Shown: positions 10,909 through 21,201 of the stretch, piece by piece
Layout: each line of letters opens with the position of its first letter
Position numbering within the stretch: the first letter of the stretch is position 1
Origin: Liolophura sinensis
Taxonomy: Eukaryota; Mollusca; Polyplacophora; Chitonida; Chitonidae
Length of the DNA stretch: 64,000 bases
Direction: 5' to 3'
Assembly (NCBI RefSeq): GCF_032854445.1
Contig: NC_088296.1
Location: 16,049,485-16,113,484 of the forward strand
Translations under genes and position numbers: made by a program
The notes under the pieces: model-generated
What the model was told of the DNA's origin: nothing
What the model saw: the letters and a program-made list of their open reading frames with translations, nothing else
Databases searched by the model: none

Positions 10909-11279
10909 TGAACATATGCTGTAAGGAGCGTACAGTTTATGTCGGCTATGTCGCTGTTTAGGCTATCACGTGCAACAACTCGTCGGCCTGGCGTCAGTAT
11001 ACGTAGCTTTCCCACGAGGTTGATTCATCTCAGGACTAGAGGCCGACTTAGTCGTGGCAACGTCCTACTGCAGTCCTGTTTAATCGGGGGTTAGTATTGG
11101 TTGGTGGGGAATGAGAGATTTGCTCCACTAGTAAGACCAGTAGTATATGTGGAGGCCCAGACTAGGCGCACAGATAGGGCACACACCAGTGGCCGCCGGC
11201 GGCGGGCCGACTCTACCGTCTAAGGCGCGTTTGCTGAGGCTACGGCTCGGCTACCATATGCCTAGGCCCCACAGCAAAC

Positions 11280-11492
11280 ATGCACAACAGTATCGACTAT
11301 GTAGCCAATCCATTCACAACACCAGAGCCACAGCGGCTTCAGGGCGGTCTGGGCGGGCCAGAGTCGCCACTACAAACGGTTGCTATACAAACAAAGGGTA
11401 GTCGAAACTTCCAATTAGAGAAACGAGTAGCCGAAGGTATTCCACGCAACCGAACTCATTCCCGACAATCTAGAGTACAACCATGGCCATAG
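11280..11492 (+). CDS. Hypothetical ORF in GC-rich island
   Basis: This is a 70-codon frame with no recognised family, rich in Pro, Gly, Arg and Gln. It overlaps the start of the next ORF by 10 bases in another frame. The surrounding 10.98-11.9 kb is clearly richer in G+C and CpG than its neighbours. It may not be translated. Confidence 0.25.
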   Translation: MHNSIDYVANPFTTPEPQRLQGGLGGPESPLQTVAIQTKGSRNFQLEKRVAEGIPRNRTHSRQSRVQPWP

Positions 11493-11857
11493 AAGTTACA
11501 TTCGAATGGATGGGCCTGTGGTCCGAAAAAACTGTAGTCACCCATCTCCTTCCGGAGAACACGCGTGGGGGCAACCTCGAACCAGACATGGCCAGTGTCG
11601 ACTATCTAGCCGGCAACTTAGGCCGCACCCACCTTCGCCCTCTGGAAGGGCTCTTGGCGTTTGTCGACGACGTATACGTCTATGGGTACCTGCAGCGCGA
11701 AGACTGGGTACTCCTAGTACGAGCTTCCCCCCATCGAGAAACTATTTCGACCATACAGTTGTACTACGACATCAGTAGGCCTGTAGCACGACTTTTACGA
11801 CGGAATCCCGTGTATAACGACTGCCCCACGAGTCTCCCCGACATTTCCCGAATATAA
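11483..11857 (+). CDS. Hypothetical ORF, 124 codons, GC-rich island
   Basis: The start context ACCATGG at 11480-11486 is close to an ideal initiation context. The frame stays open for 124 codons (MAIEVTFEWMGLW... ending in SLPDISRI). I do not recognise a domain. Composition differs sharply from the A/T-rich flanks, so it may be a conserved exon, a retrocopy or an inserted fragment. Confidence 0.35.
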   Translation: MAIEVTFEWMGLWSEKTVVTHLLPENTRGGNLEPDMASVDYLAGNLGRTHLRPLEGLLAFVDDVYVYGYLQREDWVLLVRASPHRETISTIQLYYDISRPVARLLRRNPVYNDCPTSLPDISRI

Positions 11858-12243
11858 CACGTGGTGCACTCGGCACTAAAAAATCGGCTGAACTCGGTTC
11901 CGTGTGAGAGCCCCTATAGAGTATGTCTGGGTAGTGTCGTGTGTCTGCAGTACTTTACTTAATAATCCAGTAAGATTTATTTCTTTATTGGACTAGAGTT
12001 AAAGGCCACAGTATGTCGTAAAGCTTTACCTACACGATGTGGGCCTCGCGTAATGTACTGTAAGCTGAACAGTCGTACTGCATACGTTATACGCCTACCT
12101 GTACACATAACTTGATCCATGCACATAAACTTGTTTACATAATGGATTTATACAGGAGTACAGCGATCAACAGCTGCTGAACAATTCCCACCGTTCTGAA
12201 TTGTTTGCATCTAGGCCCACGAGCTTCTGGGATCAAATGTACA
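11858..12243. other. Intergenic, nothing recognised
   Basis: G+C content falls back to the background level. No gene is seen. Confidence 0.45.
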
Positions 12244-12244
12244 T

Positions 12245-12288
12245 ACGTATGTATGTATGTATGTATGTATGTATGTATGTATGTATGC
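12245..12288. repeat. (ATGT)n microsatellite
   Basis: About eleven units of GTAT. Confidence 0.95.
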
Positions 12289-12346
12289 TAGGTGGCTTAC
12301 GTCGTACTTTACAAGTTTTCAGTCCCAGATGAAGTGTCATTATGGT

Positions 12347-12583
12347 ACACTTAAATTATTAATCTGTTAGAGTGATGCTAGAATGTGTTCTGTTATGATA
12401 ACATAATACTGTGTCATATTCGACATAATATCCTGTTTGTTTAATAGAATCTTCATGTTGAATTAACAGAATATGTGTGTTATGTGTAACAGAATATTCT
12501 GTTGCAATAGCAGAATACACTCTAGCATCACCCAAACAAAAGAATTTCTGTTCAAATTAACAGATTCATTTTTTGACTGTGTG
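12347..12583. mobile_element. MITE-1
   Basis: GAGTGATGCTAGAATGTG is near the left end and ACTCTAGCATCAC near the right end, in inverted orientation. The interior carries repeated ACAGAATATTCTGTT palindromes. Confidence 0.75.
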
Positions 12584-12639
12584 GACATATACTGTGTCTT
12601 CTAGTAGCAGGGAGACTCCATACCCATCAAAGTACTTTA

Positions 12640-12850
12640 CGCCACTGAAGGATCATGCCAAAGACACCAGACATGACACCCCACCCAGTCACATTATACT
12701 GACACCGGGATAACCAGTCATGTTCCCTTGCTCTTATCTCCCAGTGCTGAGCACCAAGCGTGGGAGCAACAAGTACCATTATAAAGTCTTTGATAAGATC
12801 CGATACTCGTTTGACATGCAGGCGGACGCTCGGAGTATTAGATCAACGAA
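12640..12850 (-). mobile_element. SINE-C
   Basis: It shares CACCAGACATGACACCCCAC, ATTATACTGACACCGGG and AACCAGTC with the copy at 13.86 kb. The B-box-like part (antisense) lies near 12807-12835. Confidence 0.7.
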
Positions 12851-13320
12851 TCGGTTTGTATAAATGCAATCCGACTGCCAACACGCCGTAACTGTATGTA
12901 CGCGTAACATAAATGTAATTATCATCCTTGGTTAATAAAAATTATAATAATAATAGATTGTAGAGGCTATAATTCAGTCTGCGAATAATTACCTGATATT
13001 CACATGCAAATTTTGCTCAGAATTTTTCTGACCTAAATTAAATTAATATTTAAATCACGTGTTTATACTATATTCACCCTTCGTGGTCATGTGACTGAAA
13101 ATTGAAATGGCCTAATTACGACGTAAGACATTAAGCGTGTATACATATTGAGGGCATTTCCTCAATTATTTAATTTTTTTTTTTTATCACGGAATTGTTC
13201 ATTCCAAGATGTCAACTTCCACTTGAAACCAATAATTATGTGACACGGATGCGAATGGGAATTTAAAACCTGTGTTATAGAATACACGAATCCCCACGTG
13301 TAATTTACCACCTAATTTAG
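12851..13320. other. A/T-rich intergenic, nothing recognised
   Basis: No coding frame or repeat structure was seen. Confidence 0.45.
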
Positions 13321-13815
13321 GCTGTATAATCCGAATAATTTAAAGTGAGGAAAACATAAAAAAATACATAAACTTCAGATATAAAATTGCGAAAAGTTAG
13401 TTGTAAAAATGGTCTTCAATACTTTTTACGATCTTTCATTGAAGAGAAAAAGACACTTGAAAATGTTTTCTTGGTATGTATTTGGGACCACCTCTTGGTA
13501 TATATTGTCTTTGATGTAACATGTGTAATAAATATATTTGCTGTGGAATTTGGTTTTTCTAGCTAAAACAAATATGTTCGACCTGGGTTTTGATCATGTT
13601 TATGTTTTTAATATAATCATAAACATTACCTTAATTCAGATTAAATCCATGTGTTTGGATATAAACAAAACAATTACATTTAAATAAATTTCTGATACGT
13701 GCATCACATCCGTATTTAGATCATTATTATGTAAAGACGATATACACCAAATTGTGGTCCCAAATACCCTTTTCTCCTAAAAGAAAGAATGAAAAAGATT
13801 ATTAAATTTGATTAC
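13321..13815. mobile_element. Long-TIR palindromic element (family P2)
   Basis: The left arm (GGTATGTATTTGGGACCACC, about 13474-13493) matches the reverse complement of the right arm (GTGGTCCCAAATACC, about 13754-13768). Outer parts of the arm match a second copy at 32.2-32.6 kb. There is no coding capacity, so it is MITE-like. Confidence 0.6.
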
Positions 13816-13855
13816 GATTATATTAATTTAACAATTTTTCGTCACATGACGCCAT

Positions 13856-14080
13856 TGGAGTATCATGCATAACACACCAGACATGACACCCCACCCAGCC
13901 ACATTATACTGACACCGGGTCAACCAGTCCTGCTCCTTGCTCTAACCTCTTAGTGTTGGGCATCAAGCGAGGCAGCAACAATTGCCATTCTTAAAGTGTT
14001 TGGTACGACCCGACCCGGGTTAGATCTCAGTTTTCCCGACTTAGAGGCGGACATTAGGTGTATGTACACTGTTAAAAACG
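13856..14080 (-). mobile_element. SINE-C
   Basis: CACCAGACATGACACCCCAC, ATTATACTGACACCGGGTC and an antisense tRNA-like head (TACGACCCGACCCGGG, then TTAGAGGCGGAC). Confidence 0.75.
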
Positions 14081-14804
14081 GTCGGGCTGCTCCAGTTTGT
14101 CAAAACTGCCGACGTATAAATGTGAATGAAAATCACTCCGGCTGTTCATGGATTGCATTGGTAATTGTCAAAATACTGTTCAAACGTTTTGCATGACCTG
14201 CAAGTGAACCTGTATGGGTTGTGTACGTTCAGAAATTTGCAATCAAACCTGCCAGTCATTTTGCATATATTAAATCAAGACGAAATTTTCGGTTTTAAAA
14301 TGGACCTTGAACAGGATATTTGTACAATGGGGAGGCGGCGTATTTTTTTTTATCCCGTAAGGTGGCGCTAATGTGAAGCAATTGTTTGATTAAAAATGGA
14401 TTTTAGCGTAACGTCTACACCGTTACAAGGTATCAGGCTCTATTATAACGTCGTACTGTCTTTATTGTGATGTCATCATGAATAGGTGGGAAAGGAACAT
14501 TTGACGTCAATAAAATGATGTGCTGCCTGGTTGGCGTTGGTCAGGTCCCCATTGCCCGCAATCACTGCTACTGGTGACTTGAGCTTCACGATAAGCGGTC
14601 GACGACGCCCGAGTGGCCGTTTGTACACTGCAACCTTTGTTGAAGGTCACTTGTCTTCCACTAATACACATATCATGTATGTCACATACATGAATGTTCG
14701 TCGGTTATTTGCCAAAGATCTGCGATTTTCCTCCTTCCGTGATACCTACCACCATCGTATAAAAAAAACAACAAAAAACAAAAACAAAGAAATCAATCGG
14801 CCTG
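14081..14804. other. Intergenic, nothing recognised
   Basis: It contains a short SINE-tail-like remnant near 14740-14765 and an (AAAAAC)n run. No gene is seen. Confidence 0.4.
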
Positions 14805-15325
14805 ACCAGAGAGGTCGCCTGTTATAGAATCCGATTCTTGTGCGTTATCAATGACGTCACGTGCGCGAATTGGATTCTTCTCCCTGTCCATCGAAGTGGA
14901 CTGTTAGAATCACATTCCCTTGCCTGACCAGTTAGGTCGTCTGTGATTTAATCGTTTCTTGTGTCTGACCAATGAAGTTGCCCGTTAGAATCCGGTTCTC
15001 AATCCGGCCTGATCAATCAGGTCGTGTGTTATAGAATTCGGTTCTTGTTTCTGAAAGTGAGGTGACCTGATAAAATTTGATTGTAGTCCACTGAAGTCGC
15101 GTGTTAGAATCCTGTTCTCATGTCTGGCCATTGAGGTCACCTCTTATAGAATTCGGCTCCTATCCTTGTCCAGTGAAGTCGCCTGTTGTAGAATTCGGTC
15201 GCTGTTCTTTAAGGAGGTGACCTGTTAGAATCCGTTTCGTGTCCATGATCAATTCGTTCGTCAGTGATAAAATGTGTGCTTTTATCTGACCAGTAAGGCC
15301 GCCTGTTGAAACCAGGTTTTCGCTG
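14805..15325. repeat. Degenerate ~40-bp satellite
   Basis: A dozen diverged units carry a motif like GGTCGCCTGTTAGAATCCGG and TTCTTGTGTCTGACCA. Spacing is about 35-45 bp. It abuts the next satellite. Confidence 0.8.
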
Positions 15326-16190
15326 TGATAGAGTTATTATTCCTGAACACGACACAGTTGATCAGACCCAAGTGATAAAGTTACTAGCCATGAACACAAC
15401 TTCTAGTCCCTGTTGATCACACCCAATGATAAATTCACTAGCCATGAACACAACTTCTAGTCCCTGTTGATCAGACCCAATGACAAATTCACTAGCCATG
15501 AACACAACTTCTAGTTTATCCGCTCAAGTGATAAAGTTACTATCCATGAACATAACTTCTAGCCCCAGTTGATCAGGCCCTAGCGATAAAGTTACTATCC
15601 ATGAACACAGCTTCTAGTTCCAACTAATCGGACCCAAGGGATAGAGTTACTAGCCATGAACACAACTTCTATTCCCAACTGATGAAGTTACCAGCCATGA
15701 ACACGACTTCTAGTCCCAACTGATAAAGTTACCAGCCATGAACACAACTTCTAGTCCCAGTTGATGAGACCCAAGCGATAAAGATACTATCGATGAACAC
15801 AGCGTCTAGTCCCAGTTGATCAGACCCAATGATAAAGTTACTATCTATGAACACGACTTCTAGTTCCAGTTGATCAGACCCAGTAATAAAATTACCAGCC
15901 ATGAACACAACTTATAGTTCCAGCTGATCCGACCCAATTGATAAAGTTACTTCTAGTCCCAGCTGATCCGACCCAAATAATACAGTAACCATCCTTGTAT
16001 ACGACGTCTGTTCCCAGTTGGTCAGGCCCAATTGATAAAGTTACTAGCTATGAACACAACTTCTAGTCCCAGTTGATCAGACCCAAGTGATAGAGTTACT
16101 AGCCAAGAACACGACTTCTAGTCCCAGTTGATCACATCTCAGTGGTAAAATTACTCTTCAAGTATGCCCAACCGATCAGACCCCACTGGC
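15326..16190. repeat. ~54-bp satellite
   Basis: About 15 units each carry GATAAAGTTACTAGCCATGA, ACACAACTTCTAGTCCCAG and TTGATCAGACCCAA. Some units lack the last block. Confidence 0.9.
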
Positions 16191-18448
16191 CGTGAACACA
16201 GCCTTCTAGTCCCGATAGAGCATGCCTTAATTTGAATCAGGGTCCGAGATATGTCAGGCATTTGAATTGACGGATACCAATATACTGACCACCGCCATAT
16301 GAGCGGGAAATGTTTGATGACGGCTGAAAACAAACAAATAAATAAATATTGTCTTCTGTTTTCCTGTCCTGGACGAGCATGCATACCACTCTATCTGTAT
16401 TCTGTTTTCTCTCTATAGGACAATATAGGCCTAAACTGACCTGTCTACAGTATTGGACTTATAAAAATAGCTGCTAAGGTTTATGTACGTCTCTTCGTCT
16501 CGAGGCCCACGCTCAACTATTTCCAGAAAATTTACAGCCCGTTGCCGTGGCAACATTGATCCTATATAACTACTCGTGGTTTACGCCGACATATAATGCA
16601 GTTTCCTAGGGCTTGTGACAGAGACGAATAATCAATAGTTTGATTCTGCATATCATTTGTACGCTTAACAGACTGGAAATACAAACCTTACGGTCTTAAA
16701 GGGTAAAATATTATTAAACCTCTACGTCCAGATGGTATATGTCGCTCCGTCAACAACCACGGGAAACCCTCTTTATGTATTGACTTGAATCGGTCCTACG
16801 AGACCCGGTGTTAGGTGTACTCGGTAGGTGGTTCGCACGTGAACGGGTTTGTCCACAGATGACAACCGACTCTCACAATATTTAGGTGTCATGGTTGTTT
16901 GACGAGAGAAAGGTGTCAGACACACCTGATTGGATATAGTACTCATTAATACCTTTGTACAACAAGAGCATAAACATGAATTCGGATAAACAAACCTATA
17001 TACATAAAAATCAATGTCAATTTACATAATTTGTATTGGTTTCACTTGATATAAAATGAACAAGGCATCCTCCTTAATATGTGACCATCGCCTATTGCAG
17101 TGAAGGCCCTGACTGCGCTGCCTACATCTGTGTAACTGGGATAAAAATACTAAAGTTCAAGAACAAAAACTTTGATATATCTACATAATACAGATAAAGG
17201 ATACTGTGTATTTCGTTGAAATATATTCAGATAAACCGATAAAGAATCATTACTGATATAGGCATGTCATTGTTATACTGAGATACAACTGTGTCTCCGC
17301 GGTGGGCCTCTTTGTATATGTTTGATAATGATAACCCCCGGTACATCCCATGCCATAGAAAACAAGCACAAATTTCCAATAGCTGTGACATCTGGTTATT
17401 TACTAAGAGAATGTCCATTGTTAAAAGTTATGTCAAGATTTGAAGCACCGATTAACAGTGATAGAGCTTCTTTGTCTACAATAGTGATAAAAACATTCAA
17501 GCTTTCAAAGAGTAAGGGAAACAGATTAAACAGTAATGTGACCAGATGTTACGATTTTGTATATGTAAATTATATAGATATTTCGGCATCTGATCATGCG
17601 GGTTTTGTACATTCTACATCCTCATCACTACGCGTTGCTGCAAAACGCGGTCAATGAGACTATTGTTCTGAAGTTGGTACGTGTACCTTTTCCTGAGCAG
17701 TGGTGGCTCGGGTCCAAGCTGTATTGACCACTGTATTATATGAGAACAAGGAAACCAGTTTATGCACAAATGGTCAGCGCACAGCTTGGACCCGAATGTC
17801 CTTAGGCAGGAAAGGTTTCCTATTTCCTTAAACAATTATCAAGATCGTCAAAACCAATATGCCGTGAAAGTCTGTACATTACACGTGGAAACGTTCATTA
17901 GTATTTTGCCAAATGGTCGGCGATTTATACCCCGAGCACTCCAGTTTCCTACAGCTATTAAACTCACCGCCATCATGTAAGTGAAGAATTCTTGAGTATT
18001 GCGTTATACAACATTCAGTGAATACTACGGGATCTTATCACACACTAAAGACGTTTTTATCAGTAATGAAATTTGTCACCGTGGCTACATACGAGGATCT
18101 TGCGTTTTCCCGTACAGTATGGCGGCTGGGCCGATTCCAACACAGAGCTCCCGTCTTACAATTCAACTGATTATCTACGCTGTAATTTAGTGCCTATGTC
18201 CAAATTTACTAAATTTCCCTTGGAATGGCATTGGCATCTATCAATCAATTAATTAAATTATCAATTTGTTAGTCTGTCGGTCGACGAGTCATTCAGCGGG
18301 TCTGTGCGCCTGTCTGTCCGTCCGTATGTCCGTGATAAAGTCCAAGCCGTCCGTCTCAGTGGGCGTCCGTCCATTCTTCCATGAGTTACTAAGTCAGCCG
18401 TCAGTCAACCATCATATCAGTCTACCTTTATAAAAATCTGATTTACAG
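16191..18448. other. Upstream of Ig exon; no exon recognised
   Basis: The signal-peptide exon and promoter of the Ig-NTPase gene should lie here or further 5', but no ATG-led hydrophobic frame with a phase-1 donor was convincing. SINE-tail remnants lie near 16280-16345 and 17945-18015. The 18290-18420 stretch is a degenerate GTC/CCGT-rich run. Confidence 0.45.
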
Positions 18449-18790
18449 GGGTGAAAATCAAAGATGTCTTCCAAGTTGTGGAAACCATTGTTGGGGAGAG
18501 CGCCGTCTTGTTACCATGCAGTTACGAAACAGAAAGTTCCGACACCAGTATCGTGTGGTGGTACAAAGGGAAAATAACTCAAGATGTACGGTTGGTTGGG
18601 ATAAACACCGCTGGTAAAATGACCGCCATGGGACACTTCAAAGACCGAGTGACTCGTAGAGGGAAAGCATCAATTCTGCTGGACAACCCGGTTGTTTCGG
18701 ACACCGGAAATTATACGTGCTCTGTGACGATAACGGCGGACATTCCACCAATCGCTGATGCTGTGGTATTTCTGAAGGTCAAATTGCCAA
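18449..18790 (+). CDS. V-set immunoglobulin domain exon
   Basis: The acceptor GATTTACAG ends at 18448 and the donor GTAAGA starts at 18791. About 113 residues form one Ig domain: VGESAVLLPCSYE (first Cys), SIVWWYKGK (core Trp), FKDRVTRRGKASILLDN, then VVSDTGNYTCSV (second Cys in the D-x-G-x-Y-x-C motif). It ends VVFLKVKLP, a G strand. NYT is a potential N-glycosylation site. It is phase 1-1, the usual phase of shuffled Ig exons. The frame stays open into the intron, but the domain ends at the donor. Confidence 0.88.
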
Positions 18791-21117
18791 GTAAGATTAT
18801 TTCACGTTATTTTGCTTTTGGAATAGCGCACGTCGCTTGTTCGATTCCCACTCCCGCTGAATCGTTTTGTTGCTTGAGTACCTGGCGAAATGGAGTGGCA
18901 AGCTTTTTATTCTGTCTTTTCCCATCAAACATATTCCGTTTAAAGCAAAGGAAATCTAAAACATGAAGTAAATTTCATCATACAGAAGAGCTGAAATCTA
19001 TGCGTAAAAATACTTTCATTTATTTTTTCAGATTTTTTTTAAGGGTGTTGAAAAGCATTCAAATATTTGAATACTGTATGGTGGGCTCTTTGAGCCATAT
19101 TTGTTCACGAGAAAGAATGAATTGTTGGGAGCATTGAGTGAAAAGAGTTACTGCAACATCCAGTGTCATTATTAGAGCTGGATAAACTTCCTGTAACATC
19201 AGGGTTCGTAACTTCTCCTAGTATGGTCCACGAAGCCCACCTTAGAAATCAAATGTTTGAGCGCCTTTAAGTCTTGTCACAAAAATGTAAAAAAAAAAAA
19301 AAAATGAAAGTATATTTATGCATAGTTTTAAGCGGTGTATTTAATGATGCCTACTTCGATTTTTTTTCCTTTTCATAACTTTCTGCGTGTTCGTAAAGAT
19401 CTATTGTAAAGAAAAAACTTAAAGCTCAAACCATCAAATTTACATAAATGGCTACTGTTCATAGTCATACAAGACCTTGTGGTTTTGCTTTTGGTCAAAA
19501 GTTGCTACCGTATATATTTGTCTCATTTCTGGAAACAAAACTCTACGCATTTGATATACGGAAAGAATTGTGAAAAATATAAAGAGAATGTAATTTAATT
19601 CGTGTGGGGAAATTGTGACTGCAGTTATCTTTGACACTTTTGCAACAAGTGTTGAAAGGTAAATTAGTATATACATATACTCCAATATAAGGAGTAAACA
19701 AATAAATGAAATACTAGACTATCTAATAAAAATAGTTCCATGTTGATTAATCTATAAGAGTGGATGTTATACAATGATACGTCCTTATAACGCTGGGTTT
19801 GGGACCGACTCCACGTTGGCGGCATAGCGAATTTGGCGGTACAATGAGGGTCTGCATATTATGCACAATAAAGGATGAGCGATGCATCCATAAATGAGGG
19901 TGGCCTTACAAAGGGGGGAACGTCAGAGCGAGGTTTGACTATAAAACATACCGGTACCAGGTGTTTTAAGGCTGTCCAATTTAATCATTACATTAGTCAA
20001 GTCATCCTTGAAAATGAACTCTCATGTGGGGTTCAAACCCGGCCTCGGACAGGGAATTTCCTGATTCCACTACTCTCATTTTTTTTTTCTTTGGTACTAT
20101 AATGACAATAAGCGACCGACGGCCCACGTGGTCCTTCCAGCACACCCTAACGTCCTTTGATTTGCCTAAATAATATGGCGTGGAAATCTGTACGCGCTGT
20201 GGTGTATTGGTCTTGTATGTGTTTGCATTATTACGTTGTTTTCTCGTTGCAATTTTAGGCTGTTACAAACAGTTGAATTTTCCATGCTGAAATGGCTGTT
20301 GTCGTTAGTGTTCACGGGATTCTACACACAACAGTTACAGCAGATTTTCAGTGTTAAAATCGTTAGTGATTTGTGATTAAACGCGATATTAGAATGTTGC
20401 AATCTCCAAAACATCAATTTACCTTTCCTTTTTTGAATGGTAGCAGTAAATTTTCAGTGTTAAAACAATTAGTAGTTTGTAATTTTACAGACTGCTACAA
20501 TCCACACAGTAACAATCAAAATTTCTGTGTTGGGTTGGTTAAAGTGGATTTCAGTATTGAAATTTTAGTGATTTGTAATTTTAAGCTGTTACGATCCCAC
20601 GGAATGTAACCCAACAATTTGTCTGTGTTGCGGAACTGCTCTTTGTTGCCGTTCTTGGGATATAGAATGTTACAAAAACAAACAAAGGAAAAAAACAGGG
20701 CAAAGTTGGCCTGGTGATTAATGACCGAGGAGCCTCTCACCAGTGGGGTGGCTGTGAGTTCGACTCCAGCTCATACTGGCTTCCTCTCTGGTCGTACGTG
20801 GGAAGGTCTGTCAGAAACCTGCGAATGGTCCTAGGTTTCCTCCGTGTCCTTCTCACCATAATGCTGGCCTCCGTTCAATAAATTAAATATTCTTGAGTAA
20901 ACATAAATCCAATCAAAGCAAATAAATAATTGAATTGTTTTCCAATTTTAGATTGTTACAAGGCTGACCGTAATAGCTTGATTATCATCGTTGTCCTGGA
21001 TGGTATGGTCGTTCTGGTATTTGTGTTATATCAGCTGTGCAATTCTCGACACCCATATTTGAGGCAAATAAAAGGTAACTAACTGACTGCTTTTAAAAAT
21101 GAAATTTTTTTAAATCG

Positions 21118-21201
<84 letters not shown>

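Noticed and set aside
17322-17657. 111-codon ORF upstream of the Ig exon as its 5' exon
   Set aside because: No signal peptide, no phase-1 donor at its end, and no family resemblance.
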